Shown piece after piece: positions 1-9,873 of a stretch of DNA of 64,000 nt. The notes under the pieces were generated by a model. That model was given only the letters and a program-made list of their open reading frames with translations, was not told the DNA's origin and made no database searches. Positions within the stretch are counted from its first letter, which is position 1. The number at the start of each line of letters is the position of its first letter. The stretch is from Andalucia godoyi (lineage: Eukaryota; Discoba; Jakobea; Jakobida; Andaluciidae): NCBI GenBank assembly GCA_009859145.1, contig VRVR01000053.1, positions 142,375 through 206,374 on the forward strand, in the 5' to 3' direction. The position numbers and the translations under genes were made by a program.

Positions 1-508
1 CAATCGCAATTGAATCGACGCCTGCAAACACCGACCCTCCCGCAATCAGCCCTCCGGACCCGCCCGTGTTGAGCCAGCAAAGATCGTTCATATCAAAGCA
101 CAGCGTGTTCCATGTGTTCCGCACGACCACTTCGCCAAGAGGAACCTGTGTGTGCAGCGGCGACGCATGCAGCTTTGCAAATGCCGTTGAGAACAGTAGT
201 CTCCGATGATTGGAGTTCGCAGTGAACCCAAATTCAAAGTACAGCGGAGATCCAAGAGGTGCGAATATCTGAAAGCACAGATACCGCTGAATGAGATTAA
301 GCGATGTGTTGGCATTCGCCGCCGCAATCACAAGCCTGTTTGTCATGGCGCCTTCAATGGACACAACATAGCACTTTACGGACTTGTCAAATGACCGACC
401 TTGGTTCGCCGGTGCTGGCTTCGCTGTGAATTTGCAATTCGGGAGAGGATTTGTCCCCGAATTCGACACGACTTCGAAATACGGACCGCCCTGATATGTC
501 GTCGTCAT
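1..508 (-). CDS. CFAP20DC/DUF667-like domain protein (partial)
   Basis: The first 169 codons of a gene that runs off the left edge. The ATG at 508 follows an in-frame TAA about ten codons upstream, so it is the natural start. The peptide opens with a GGPYFEVVS element and continues through IQRYLCFQIFAPLGSPLYFE, then RRLLFSTAFAKLHASPLH, then a W-N-x-L-C-x-D element. That order is typical of the CFAP20/DUF667 fold as found at the N-terminus of CFAP20DC (C3orf67). CFAP20-family proteins act in cilia or centrioles, so a flagellated cell is suggested by inference. The frame stays open to the window edge, which is why there is no in-window stop. Family assignment is by recognised pattern; the C-terminal part is not visible. 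Confidence 0.72.
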   Translation of the reverse strand, partial: MTTTYQGGPYFEVVSNSGTNPLPNCKFTAKPAPANQGRSFDKSVKCYVVSIEGAMTNRLVIAAANANTSLNLIQRYLCFQIFAPLGSPLYFEFGFTANSNHRRLLFSTAFAKLHASPLHTQVPLGEVVVRNTWNTLCFDMNDLCWLNTGGSGGLIAGGSVFAGVDSIAI

Positions 509-1097
509 ATGCTCGCGCACCCACGGAGTTGAGGATTAACAGAAAATACAAACTAGGATTAAATGATGATTGGCGATGGATGATTGATGAAGGATACAGG
601 ATACAGGATGAAGGATACAGGATAAAGGATAAAGGATAGAGGAAACAGGAAACTAACGATCGATTTCAGGAAGCAACTGTAGTCGAGAGGGAAAAAGCCT
701 TTTTAATTGTAAAAAAACAACCCGATAACCCAAACGTCTGGTGGACGGCTGTGAACATCATGGGATAGTATGGCTGAAGGTATGCAGGTCGAGGCCCACT
801 GAGAGACACTGTCGGATATGACAACCGATTCCTTGTAATTGATGATGGGCGATGATGCGGATTGTAAAAGTTCCTTTTTTACGCCAAAAAAAAAATGTGT
901 CTGAGGCGCAGCATGCGAGACAAATTTTGGAGACGTTTGGGTTGGAGGCAGTACTTTAAGTAGATGCGGCCGGGTACCTGTTCGACTGCAATGCAAAAGC
1001 CGATCCACGTGACGCACACATCCTGAAGAATGACTGGGCATATATCAAAACGCCACGCCGTCCATTCGCGATCTCTCTGCCCTTTGGCAGCATTGGA
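509..1097. other. Intergenic, with imperfect GGATACAGGAT repeats
   Basis: Between two minus-strand genes. Positions about 571-645 carry imperfect tandem copies of a GGATACAGGAT/GGATAAAGGAT-type unit. A short A-run lies at 890-897. The overlapping minus ORF (703-1041) has no recognisable motif and no family character. I see nothing else here. Confidence 0.6.
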
Positions 1098-2777
1098 CTA
1101 TGCATTCGAGGGTCCTTTCACGCACGCTTCGACAAAGGCAAAGAACGGCGGGGACGGCTTTCCCGGTCGGCTCTTGAATTCCGGATGGGACTGCAGCCCC
1201 AAGAAGAAAGGATGCAAAGACCGCGGCAGTTCCATTGCAGACATGCGCACACCTGATTCATCGCGGCCCGTGAAAAGCATGCTTGAATCTTCAAACATCT
1301 TGACAAGGTCCGGGTTCACCTCGTACCGATGGCGATAGCGCTCCGTCGCTTCCGAGGCGTTGCCGTAGACATGCGAGAGCAAGCAAGGTGGATCCGACTG
1401 CTTGATTAAAATCTTATGCGATCCGAGCCGCATAGTGCCTCCCAGAACTTCGCGGGAAACATCTGGCATGTAGATCAGCACACGATGTTTCGCGGTCTTT
1501 TCAAATTCTTCGGAATTCGCACCGTCAAGATGCAGAACATCCCGAGCCCAGTCAATCACCGCACACTGCATCCCTAAGCAAACACCCAGGAATGGGGTGC
1601 GTGACTGACGAGCCCATCGTGCAGCAAGAATCTTTCCTTCCACTCCGCGAGCCGAAAAACCTCCCGGTATCAAAACCCCGTCAGCAGATCGTAGCTTCCT
1701 CCAGGCATCGCGATCCTGTTCTTCTAACTTTTCAGCATCGATCCAATCAATCCCCACACGCTTCTGCAGTTGATTGCCAGCATGTTCCAGAGCTTTCGCC
1801 ACGGACAGGTACGCATCTTTGTCATCCGTGTACTTTCCAACCAACGCAATGCGAACTTCACCATCCAGGTTATCCTCGCGCGACGCCAGGTCCCTCCACT
1901 TCCCCATATTCTTCTCAAAAATAGCAGAGTCGAATTCCAAGCCAAACTGCTCCTTGATGACATTGACCACACCCTGCTTCTCCAGCAGCAGCGGAACCTG
2001 ATAGAGGTTCGAGACGTCTGGAAGCGAGATAACGTGATTCGGGGAAACCTGGCAATGCAGCGCAATTTTCTGAATTGACTCCTCCGAGAGAGGAACCTGG
2101 CAGCGGGCGGCAATGAGATCCGGCTGGAGCCCGGCCGCACGAGACTCGCGAACAGAGTGTTGTGTCGGTTTGGTCTTTTGCTGGCCTGAAATAACAGGAA
2201 CAAGAGAAACCTGCACACATGCAAATCTCCTGGGCGTAACACGGTGGCGGAGCTGACGCAAGGCTTCGATAAATGCCGCAGATTCAATATCCGAAATAAC
2301 ACCACCCAGCTCAATCATGACAATTTTGGGAACCGGATGCTCAGGCGTCTCATTCAAGACGACCGGATCGCAGGCAAATGCACAGGCAGCCGTCGACTCA
2401 ATCCACTGGATAATTTCATTCACCACATGCGGAATGACCTGGACTGTCTTCCCCAAAAACTCACCTTTGCGCTCTTTTTCAAGAATGGAAGAGTATATCT
2501 TCCCGGTGGTGATGTTGTGCTGCCGAGTCAGGTTGACGTCCAAGTACCGCTCATAGTTTCCAAGATCCAAATCGCACTCGGAGCCATCCTCAAGAACAAA
2601 CGCCTCTCCGTGCTCAAACGGCGACATCAATCCAGCGTCGATGTTCAGATACGGATCAATCTTGATGGCCGTCACCGCACACCCGCACGTCTTCAATACT
2701 GCACCAATGGAAGACGTCGTAACGCCCTTTCCAATGCCCGAGATCACACCGCCAGTCACCAAAATATACCGGATCAT
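1098..2777 (-). CDS. CTP synthase (glutamine-hydrolysing)
   Basis: Converts UTP to CTP with ATP and glutamine, in the cytosol. The 559-aa protein starts at the ATG at 2777 with MIRYILVTGGVISGIGKGV, the canonical N-terminus; the reading frame extends upstream but only into non-conserved sequence. The N-terminal synthase domain (about 1-275) includes KIDPYLNIDAG and KTKPTQHSVRE. The C-terminal class I glutaminase domain (about 300-550) has the nucleophile Cys400 in GVCLGMQ and the His531/Glu533 pair in SHPEF. Length matches the family (about 545-590). Two usually rigid motifs differ slightly: ELGGVISDIES where ELGGTVGDIES is usual, and GGFSARGVEGK where GGFGxRGxEGK is usual. It is divergently transcribed from the IleRS gene. 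Confidence 0.95.
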   Translation of the reverse strand: MIRYILVTGGVISGIGKGVTTSSIGAVLKTCGCAVTAIKIDPYLNIDAGLMSPFEHGEAFVLEDGSECDLDLGNYERYLDVNLTRQHNITTGKIYSSILEKERKGEFLGKTVQVIPHVVNEIIQWIESTAACAFACDPVVLNETPEHPVPKIVMIELGGVISDIESAAFIEALRQLRHRVTPRRFACVQVSLVPVISGQQKTKPTQHSVRESRAAGLQPDLIAARCQVPLSEESIQKIALHCQVSPNHVISLPDVSNLYQVPLLLEKQGVVNVIKEQFGLEFDSAIFEKNMGKWRDLASREDNLDGEVRIALVGKYTDDKDAYLSVAKALEHAGNQLQKRVGIDWIDAEKLEEQDRDAWRKLRSADGVLIPGGFSARGVEGKILAARWARQSRTPFLGVCLGMQCAVIDWARDVLHLDGANSEEFEKTAKHRVLIYMPDVSREVLGGTMRLGSHKILIKQSDPPCLLSHVYGNASEATERYRHRYEVNPDLVKMFEDSSMLFTGRDESGVRMSAMELPRSLHPFFLGLQSHPEFKSRPGKPSPPFFAFVEACVKGPSNA

Positions 2778-3166
2778 AGATCTCTCTGACACTCCACCTG
2801 CACCGTCCATACTGCCGTTCCAAGGACGGGAGAAAAAGAAAAAAGAATAAGGAAAAGAGATTGAGCTGCCAAGAATTCCCTCAATTGCACACAACACCGC
2901 AGAGCGCAAAACGCGAATGGGCTCACATGGGAGCTTACCCAAACTACTTCTGCCGACTGTAAACATGTTTAATAACCGGCAACTACAGTAGTTGTGTCCG
3001 GGGTATTTGCAGCTCCCCGACGCTCTGAGAAAAACATGCAGTGTTTCATGTCTCGCTTTTACTAGACTCTCTCGCTCATTCGCGCGCTCTGACACACTCT
3101 GACACACACGCCTGCTGACGGTTGCTGACGGTTGCTGACGATCTCACGTACATTGGAAAACAGAAG
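2778..3166. promoter_or_regulatory. Shared divergent promoter region, CTP synthase / IleRS
   Basis: A 389-bp gap between two divergent start codons, so it must hold both promoters. It contains a short direct repeat (GTTGCTGACG, nearly three copies, about 3114-3140) just before the IleRS start, and purine-rich sequence 2829-2860, which is pyrimidine-rich on the CTP synthase strand. No TATA-like box is convincing. Confidence 0.5.
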
Positions 3167-6100
3167 ATGCTGGGATCGGTGCTTCGACATCGGATGCGTG
3201 GCCGTCTTGCTTCGCATGGAAAGCTGGCTGGGTGTGTGCTGTACTCGACGAAGGCAGGCGATTCTGGGAAGGAGTATCGATCGACGCTGTTGCTTCCGCA
3301 GACTGATTTTCCAATGCGAGCGAATGCAAAGGTGCGGGAACCGGAGCTTGCGATGCAGTGTGCGGATGAACTGTATGCACGGCAGCTGAGGCAGACGGAG
3401 CGGCCGCTCGTGGTTCTGCATGACGGACCGCCGTATGCGAATGGGAAGATCCATATGGGCCATGCGCTGAACAAGGTGCTCAAGGACATGGTTTGCAGAT
3501 GGAACATTCTGTATGGAAAGCGAGTGTCGTTTGTTCCTGGATGGGACTGTCATGGACTGCCGATTGAAATGAAGGCTATCCAGCAGCTCCAAGCAACCCC
3601 AACCCCAACCACAACCACAACCACAACCACAACCCCAACCACAACCAAAATCACATCCAAAACCACAGCTGCAACAGTACCGGGTAGCGATCAAGCAAAG
3701 GGGAAACAACCAGGGACAGGGACGGAGTTGTTCGACGGCTCGAAATTCTCTCCTGCGACGATACGGCAGGTTTCGAAATCCATTGCAACGCAGTCGATTG
3801 AAGATCAGAGGACTGCTTTCAAGAGGTTGGGGGTCGCGGCCGACTGGAACTCGCCTTACAAGACAATGACTCCCGAGTACGAAGCTTCGCAGCTGGATGT
3901 GTTGCGTGCATTGTATGCGTCCGGATGCATATTCCGCGGAGTAAGGCCGGTGTTCTGGTCGCCTTCCTCACGAACTGCGTTGGCAGAGTCGGAGTTGGAG
4001 TATCCCGAAGGACACAAATCACGTGCAGTGTACGTGTTGTTGCCCGTCGTCCAAGCTGGAAATGGCAGAGTTCGGTTTGCCAGTTCATTGTTTCCTGCGC
4101 TTCCGGAGCACGATGAGGATGCTCCTTTGCATGTGTGCATCTGGACGACAACTCCATGGACACTGCCTGCAAACCAGGCAGTTGCGTTCAACAAGAATTT
4201 AAATTATGTCCTTCTCAAGGTGTCGCATGCAGATAACACACCGTTTTACGTGCTGGTTGCCGAGAATCTTTTCCACCCGTTCGTGCTGTCCAAGAACAAC
4301 CCCGAGTACAAGGTCGAGCGAGTCTATGCTATTGGAGGCTCAAAGCTTGAAGGTCTGTGGTGTGCTCACCCCATGTCGTCGCCGTCCGATCCGTCACGAG
4401 CGACATTTCCAGGGACCGCCCCTGCGCCGTCGCCTTTGCCAATGATCGTTCCGCTTATTCACGGTGACTATGTGACCGAAACCAGCGGTACAGGGCTTGT
4501 GCACACTGCCCCCAGTCATGGACAGGAGGATTTCTTGCTTGGCCAACAGCACGGTCTGAACACCAGCTTCTGCGCTGTTGATGATGCCGGGAAGTACACG
4601 GCGGAGACAGTCCGCGCAGATGAACTGGAAGGCCTGTCAGTGCTGACAGACGGGAATGCAAAGGTGTTGGCGCTTCTAGAAAGAGAAGGACGAGTGTGGA
4701 GTACTGGATTGTATGAGCACAAGTATGCGTATGACTGGCGGACGAAGCAGCCTGTTCTTGTTCGAACGACTGCACAATGGTTCTGCTCTCTCGACACCCT
4801 GAAGGAGAAGGCAATGCAGAGTGCGCTGGATGATAAGTTGGAAATCATTCCTGCCAGCGGCAGGGCTCGCCTATCGGCCTTTGTCAATTCGCGCTCCGAT
4901 TGGTGTATTTCGCGTCAGCGTTCTTGGGGGGTTCCGATTCCAGTGTTCTACGAGATTTCGACAGGCCAGGCGTTCATGAATGAGGAGATTATCGACCACG
5001 TGCGCAGCGTGTTTCTCAAGACTGGGGGTTCTGATGCGTGGTGGAATTTGAGTGTCGAGGATCTTTTGCCTCCCTCTTTGAAGTCACGGGCGGCGTCATT
5101 CAAGAAAGGAGCAGACACGCTTGATGTGTGGTTTGACTCGGGCAGCTCGTGGAAGTATCTGCAGGACTCGATTCTGAAGCGCGATCTGCTTCCTGCTGGT
5201 AGCATGTCGAAGAAACACGCAGGTGTCGAGAAGGTTATCTACTGCGAGGGTTCGGACCAGCATCGAGGGTGGTTCCAATCCTCTCTGTTGACCAGCATTG
5301 CGGTCCAGAATAAGGCACCATACAACGTGCTCCTCACACACGGCTTTGTTCTCGACGAGCAAGGACGGAAGATGTCCAAGTCGCTCGGAAATGTCTTGGA
5401 CCCAATTCAGGTCGTCGACTCGTTTTCGGCGGATATCCTGCGCATGTGGGCTGCGTCCTCGGATTATTCACGTGATGTGCTGGTTGGAAATGAGATTTTG
5501 AACAAGGTCGCGGAAAACGTGCGAAAGATTCGAAACACTTGTCGCTTCTTGCTTGGAAATCTTTCGGGGTTCACTTCGGAATCACTGGACACAGTCCTGC
5601 GCAACTGGTCTGATCTCCCGTTTGTCGATCAGTGGCTTTTGGGAAAGTGTGCTGCAGTGTCCACGTCCGTTGAGAAGGCATATCAGGCGTGCGATTTTGC
5701 ATCTGTGCAGTCGCAGCTGGTGGCGTTTGCGACAAACGACCTGTCCGCGTTTTACTTGGACTGCACCAAAGATCGAGTGTACTGCAATGCAGCGACCGAT
5801 GTGAATCGACTGTCTGCGCAAGTTTGCATGTATGTGGCGCTTCTGACGCTGATGAAATGTGCAGCACCGATCTTGTGCCACACTTCCGAAGAGATTTGGC
5901 AGCATTTGTGCAAGACACTCGGTCAATCGTCGACGTCGCTTCTGTTGCTCGATGGCTGGGTGCACGACTTGAATGCAAGGATAGCACAGGTCCAGGAGGG
6001 ATCGAGAACTTCCGCCGGGGACCTTGTGTCTAGGCTGCAAGGAGTGCGCGAAAGCACAAACCGTGCGTTGGAGGTACTCAGAAAGAACCGAGTGATTGGA

Positions 6101-6481
6101 TCTTCCGTGGATGCCCATGTCTCCTTGACGTTTGCGGACAGGAAGACCGATGTGTGGGACGTCAGCCACCATCTCACCGAATTCTTCAATGTTTCGACGG
6201 TTTCGCTCGCGATTAATTCCTCGCTCGCACAAAGTTCTCCAGCACTGGATGCATCCGAGGACACGGGATCGTCCGCGCCGTCTGCGTTTGCAACTGCAGA
6301 GGTTGTTCCAAACCAAGCGGGAACAGAGTGCACGGTGCAAATATCGGATCCAGAATACGGTCGAGTGACCATTGCGACGGCCCTCTCATCGCGTTGCAAG
6401 TGTCCTCGATGCTGGATGCGCACAGCGCTCTTGGAAGGTCATGTGTGTGCACGTTGCGAATCCGTGTTGAACAGAAAGTGA
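3167..6481 (+). CDS. Isoleucyl-tRNA synthetase, bacterial/organellar type
   Basis: Class I aminoacyl-tRNA synthetase charging tRNA-Ile, most likely in mitochondria. The ATG at 3167 gives 1104 aa; the open frame upstream has no ATG. Residues 1-28 are rich in Arg/Leu/Ser with no acidic residue, like a matrix targeting sequence. The HIGH motif is HMGH (96-99) within DGPPYANGKIHMGHALNK and the KMSKS loop is at 735-739. WCISRQRSWGVPIP belongs to the catalytic core. The C-terminus has a CxCxxC...CxxC zinc-finger, as in bacterial IleRS. Odd: a low-complexity Thr/Pro run follows LPIEMKAIQQ at about residue 145-165, encoded by ACAACC-type repeats at about 3596-3665. A separate cytosolic IleRS must exist elsewhere if this one is organellar. 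Confidence 0.93.
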   Translation: MLGSVLRHRMRGRLASHGKLAGCVLYSTKAGDSGKEYRSTLLLPQTDFPMRANAKVREPELAMQCADELYARQLRQTERPLVVLHDGPPYANGKIHMGHALNKVLKDMVCRWNILYGKRVSFVPGWDCHGLPIEMKAIQQLQATPTPTTTTTTTTTPTTTKITSKTTAATVPGSDQAKGKQPGTGTELFDGSKFSPATIRQVSKSIATQSIEDQRTAFKRLGVAADWNSPYKTMTPEYEASQLDVLRALYASGCIFRGVRPVFWSPSSRTALAESELEYPEGHKSRAVYVLLPVVQAGNGRVRFASSLFPALPEHDEDAPLHVCIWTTTPWTLPANQAVAFNKNLNYVLLKVSHADNTPFYVLVAENLFHPFVLSKNNPEYKVERVYAIGGSKLEGLWCAHPMSSPSDPSRATFPGTAPAPSPLPMIVPLIHGDYVTETSGTGLVHTAPSHGQEDFLLGQQHGLNTSFCAVDDAGKYTAETVRADELEGLSVLTDGNAKVLALLEREGRVWSTGLYEHKYAYDWRTKQPVLVRTTAQWFCSLDTLKEKAMQSALDDKLEIIPASGRARLSAFVNSRSDWCISRQRSWGVPIPVFYEISTGQAFMNEEIIDHVRSVFLKTGGSDAWWNLSVEDLLPPSLKSRAASFKKGADTLDVWFDSGSSWKYLQDSILKRDLLPAGSMSKKHAGVEKVIYCEGSDQHRGWFQSSLLTSIAVQNKAPYNVLLTHGFVLDEQGRKMSKSLGNVLDPIQVVDSFSADILRMWAASSDYSRDVLVGNEILNKVAENVRKIRNTCRFLLGNLSGFTSESLDTVLRNWSDLPFVDQWLLGKCAAVSTSVEKAYQACDFASVQSQLVAFATNDLSAFYLDCTKDRVYCNAATDVNRLSAQVCMYVALLTLMKCAAPILCHTSEEIWQHLCKTLGQSSTSLLLLDGWVHDLNARIAQVQEGSRTSAGDLVSRLQGVRESTNRALEVLRKNRVIGSSVDAHVSLTFADRKTDVWDVSHHLTEFFNVSTVSLAINSSLAQSSPALDASEDTGSSAPSAFATAEVVPNQAGTECTVQISDPEYGRVTIATALSSRCKCPRCWMRTALLEGHVCARCESVLNRK
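3596..3665 (+). repeat. ACAACC-type minisatellite within IleRS
   Basis: Imperfect tandem ACAACC/CCAACC hexamers encoding a Thr/Pro-rich run inside the coding region. The reading frame is preserved because the unit is six bases long. Confidence 0.85.
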
Positions 6482-6930
6482 GGTCTGACACTCGGAACTA
6501 AAAACACGAGTTCCAAGAATACCAAACAACATGCCAAACGTAAACACCAAAATAAAAAAAATAAATAAAAAGAAAAAAAGAGAAGAGAAGATTAGGAAAA
6601 AAGACACCAACAGAACCAGCAGCAGCAGCAGCAACAACAACAACAACAACAACAACACAGCCCCCCAACTTTTTCTTCTTCTTTAATTACACAACCTACA
6701 TACAAACAGCACCACCAATACAACAAAAGGAAAAGCAGTCCATAAAAACAACCAAAAACAACCCTCGAGGCGCATGTGATCACGATTTGAAGCACATCCA
6801 ACACAAACGACTGAAAGAACACAAACACAAAATAAAATAAAATTATAATAATTCGCTCATCTCGCAATTCGTCTGCATCTGCATCTGCATCTGCATCTGT
6901 TCTCCCCTCCTCCTTCAAACAGCTTCATTC
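6482..6930. other. Convergent 3' intergenic region with microsatellites
   Basis: Lies between the 3' ends of IleRS and inositol-phosphate synthase. It holds A-rich sequence with AATAAA-like hexamers (about 6541-6600), an AGC/AAC triplet run (6618-6657) and a TCTGCA hexamer run (about 6872-6899). ORFs here are Cys- or Leu-only repeat translations and are not genes. Confidence 0.7.
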
Positions 6931-8520
6931 TTAGAAGATCGACTGCTTTCCGTCTCTGCGGAACATCGCAGGAACCTTGTACTCAAGCATCATGTTGTTA
7001 TCCGGCTGAAGACCGACACAGGCACGGAACAGATTTTCAATGCAAGCTCTCTGCTTGAAGAGAGCATTAATCACCGGGGTGTTCTCGGGCACTTGCGGCG
7101 CCTTGAGCAGATATGCGAGGACGGAGAGCACGGAGTCGAACTTTTGCCATTCCATGTCCTGTCCAGGAACTCGCCACTGGATTCTCTCCATCATCTCTCC
7201 AAGGATAACCAAGTCGAGGATCAGCGGAGCCGCCAAAAGAGAGTCTTCGCAGGTATTGTGGAGAACAATCGTGTTGTGGCCTCCCATGAAAATTCGAGAG
7301 GTGTACTCATCCATGGCGCGCTTGGAGTCCCCGACATACGGGACGTACTTGATCACGACAACATGGTCTGGGTGCTCGTCCTGATCGTACAGAATTCCGT
7401 TGGACTCGACCATGTCGTCCACAACGTTGGACTTTGAGATCTCCTTGGATCGGAAGCACTGGGGTGCAGACAAGTTCTTTCCGTCGTTGTTTCCAAGATG
7501 GTTGTAGCTCACAATCGACGTCGGCTTCAGTCCCGCAGACACAAGGAAGTCCACAAGCACAGACTTCATCTTTGTCTGTCCAGACTTGAAGTCATCACCT
7601 GCAATGTACACGCCCTCACGCTCCGCAAGCTCCGTGACACCCGGAACAAAGGTATTTTGTGGCGATCCATTGATGTAGGTGCATCCTTCGAGGATCGACG
7701 CAATTGCAAAGCAGCTGGACGGCGAGATTTCACCCTCTGATCTCTTCAGAGCAGCCAGCAGGTTGTCTGCAGTGTCGTTCAATCCCTCAACGACATCCGA
7801 AAACCTCTCGGTGTTTGCAGTCCACAACAAGATAACCTTGTCGACCTTGTTTGCAGCCTTGAACTCCCGGATATCCGCACGGATCTTCTCCACCTGCTCC
7901 CACTTTGATCCAGAAATGACATTGTCTGCACGGTCGGCCTGGTTCGCAGCAATGAACTCTGGGAAGTAGATCGACGGCAGCGGCTTGAGGTTCTCCATGT
8001 ACGGAACCAACTGGCGCTGTAAGTCATAGTCCAACACCGACGCTCGCTCCATTGCCTGTGCAAGGTTCATTGACGAAATATCCCATCCTCCAAGCACAAG
8101 GTCGTTCGGATTCACCATCGGCAAGATGGAATGGAACGGCACAAAGAGTTCTTCATTCTTGGACGACGACGACGACGTGGTCGATCCAATTCGCAATGTA
8201 GAGCACTGCGTCAAGGATCCGTAGTAGTCCGGCTTCTGGATCCCACGCGCAGTCCGCCACGTGATTCCTTCGCGGTTTGCAATAATTCCAGCAGTCACCG
8301 TCGTTCCGTTGTTGCCGCCCCATCCAACAAGCATCAGACCAAGCTTGGGCACATTTCGCTCTGTGCGCAGCTCAAGATGCTTGACCGTCGGCTCCACTGA
8401 GGCAGAACTCCCATCTGCACTCACAACCGTCTTGGTCAGATGGTACTCATACGTCGACGTAATCGCCTCGGCAGAATACGTTACATTCGGCGAACTGACT
8501 GTAAAATTCTTCAACAACAT
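6931..8520 (-). CDS. INO1: Inositol-3-phosphate synthase
   Basis: Isomerises glucose-6-phosphate to myo-inositol-3-phosphate with bound NAD; first step of inositol and phosphoinositide synthesis. The 529-aa protein has the NAD-binding glycine loop in [12 protein letters not shown], the family block [11 protein letters not shown], then [12 protein letters not shown] and [14 protein letters not shown], and the catalytic-region motif [15 protein letters not shown], followed by [17 protein letters not shown]. Length matches the eukaryotic enzyme (about 510-550). The ATG at 8520 is the first in frame. The 5' flank carries a telomere-repeat-like box and long pyrimidine tracts on the coding strand. 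Confidence 0.96.
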   Translation of the reverse strand: MLLKNFTVSSPNVTYSAEAITSTYEYHLTKTVVSADGSSASVEPTVKHLELRTERNVPKLGLMLVGWGGNNGTTVTAGIIANREGITWRTARGIQKPDYYGSLTQCSTLRIGSTTSSSSSKNEELFVPFHSILPMVNPNDLVLGGWDISSMNLAQAMERASVLDYDLQRQLVPYMENLKPLPSIYFPEFIAANQADRADNVISGSKWEQVEKIRADIREFKAANKVDKVILLWTANTERFSDVVEGLNDTADNLLAALKRSEGEISPSSCFAIASILEGCTYINGSPQNTFVPGVTELAEREGVYIAGDDFKSGQTKMKSVLVDFLVSAGLKPTSIVSYNHLGNNDGKNLSAPQCFRSKEISKSNVVDDMVESNGILYDQDEHPDHVVVIKYVPYVGDSKRAMDEYTSRIFMGGHNTIVLHNTCEDSLLAAPLILDLVILGEMMERIQWRVPGQDMEWQKFDSVLSVLAYLLKAPQVPENTPVINALFKQRACIENLFRACVGLQPDNNMMLEYKVPAMFRRDGKQSIF

Positions 8521-9146
8521 TTTGCTTGTTTCAAATACTTAGGGTTAGGAGGGTTAGGGCTACGCAGAATACAAACAGTATTGTTTTTTCCTTTTCTTTC
8601 AACAGAAAAAAACAGGGAGGAAATTTCGGGGGAAAAATGCAAGAAAAAAAAAGAAGGCACAAAGACGAAGAAAGAGAAGACGGGGGGGGGGGGGGAGGAA
8701 CGAATTGGAGAATCTCACCAAATTATTATTTCAAAAAGAAAAAGAAAAAGAAAAAAGAAACGAAAACGAAAAAACGAAAAGGAACTAAGAGGGAATAGAG
8801 GAGAAAGGAAAAGAAAAAAGGGCAAAGGAAAGGAAAAATGCGCGACGCCCAGGGGCTGAAGGAGAAGGGGGGGGAATGCCCCGAGTGCGGCTTCATGAGG
8901 GACTGGAAATTCAATCGAAATTCGCCGCACTTTCCCGCGATTGAGGGAAGAAAGAAAGGTTCCGAATCTTTCTACCGCTTTTTTTATTTTCGTTGTCTGG
9001 GGATGAATCAATTGATGCTATGATCAGGAGGGTTGGGGGGAAGTAGACTTGTACGGTAGATGATGATGACGACGTTGTTTCCGTCGCCAAAACAAACAAA
9101 CTAACAAACAAAAAAACCGAGTACACGGGCGAGACGGAGAGACGAG
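8521..9146. promoter_or_regulatory. Divergent promoter region, INO1 / Pop5-Rpp14 gene
   Basis: A 626-bp region between two divergent starts. At 8541-8560 the plus strand reads as two TTAGGG units separated by AGG, i.e. an AACCCTAA-type box on the INO1 strand. A 12-base G run lies at about 8683-8694. From 8580 to 8835 the plus strand is almost pure purine, hence a long pyrimidine tract upstream of INO1. No gene is recognisable. Confidence 0.55.
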
Positions 9147-9521
9147 ATGGAGTCCGAGGTCACGATTGCGATTGACCGGGTGTTTATTCCGTTTGTGTTG
9201 CAGCCAAGTGGCAGTAGTGCGAGTGACGTGCGGCGGCTGAATGCATCTGCAGCAAAGTACGTGCTCACAAGGACGCTTGGCGGCTTGTTTGGCTCGGTGG
9301 GAGGTTCGTTTACAGTCGATTTGGTGCACTTTGATGAGGACACGGGTCGCGGAATCTTGGCGACGTACGACAGGGACGCTTGGAAAGTCGTCAGTGCACT
9401 CGCGCTGTGTCGAACGGGGCCTTCCAACGAGGACATTCTGTTTGAAACAGGCCTCGTTTCACCGTTCTTGACCGACCTCGTCTTTCCAAACCAGCATCCG
9501 CTCTCGATCCCAGCGCAATAG
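9147..9521 (+). CDS. RNase P/MRP subunit, Pop5/Rpp14 family
   Basis: A 124-aa protein whose fold pattern matches the Pop5/Rpp14 RNase P and MRP subunits: an N-terminal strand, LNASAAKYVLTRTLGGLFG (the family's helix after 'L..A', normally leading into 'LFGxxG'), then GGSFTVDLVHFDEDTGRGIL and a final strand-helix (VVSALALC). The family's FD/TGRGILR signature is present. It would act in the nucleus on pre-tRNA 5' processing or rRNA processing. I cannot separate Rpp14 from Pop5 with certainty; the short length is compatible with either. The ATG at 9147 is the only sensible start. Confidence 0.7.
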   Translation: MESEVTIAIDRVFIPFVLQPSGSSASDVRRLNASAAKYVLTRTLGGLFGSVGGSFTVDLVHFDEDTGRGILATYDRDAWKVVSALALCRTGPSNEDILFETGLVSPFLTDLVFPNQHPLSIPAQ

Positions 9522-9639
9522 CTTGCAAACAACAAACAATAGACAACAGACAACAGACAACAGACAACAGACAACAGACAACAACCCCATCCATTCTTAA
9601 TTCCCGTCGTTTTGCGTTTTTTCCTTTCTTTTTTTATTT

Positions 9640-9680
<41 letters not shown>

Positions 9681-9873
9681 GTTTTTTTAATTCAATTGTT
9701 ATGAACAGCAAAACATACGTTCTCACCAGTGTAAAGGATAATACCAGAAAACACAGAGCGCATCAAACCTCAAACCTCAAACGACAAAACCAAAACTTGC
9801 TTTTCCCCTCTCTTTTTTCTTCCTTTCTTCTTCTTTCGTTTTTCCATTTTGCATCGGCCAATGGGATGAGCAC
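9522..9873. repeat. Intergenic with heptamer and ATT repeats
   Basis: Between convergent 3' ends. Positions about 9535-9585 hold roughly six tandem ACAACAG-type heptamers, and 9641-9680 hold a pure ATT triplet run. The remainder is A- and T-rich UTR sequence with no gene-like ORF. Confidence 0.8.

Noticed and set aside
6592-6918. Minus-strand ORFs of Leu, Cys or Tyr runs
   Set aside because: They are translations of AGC/AAC repeats between two convergent genes and show no domain or codon-usage evidence.
9101-9643. Minus-strand ORF overlapping the Pop5/Rpp14 gene
   Set aside because: Antisense shadow; its start is within the ACAACAG repeat (CLLSVVCC pattern).
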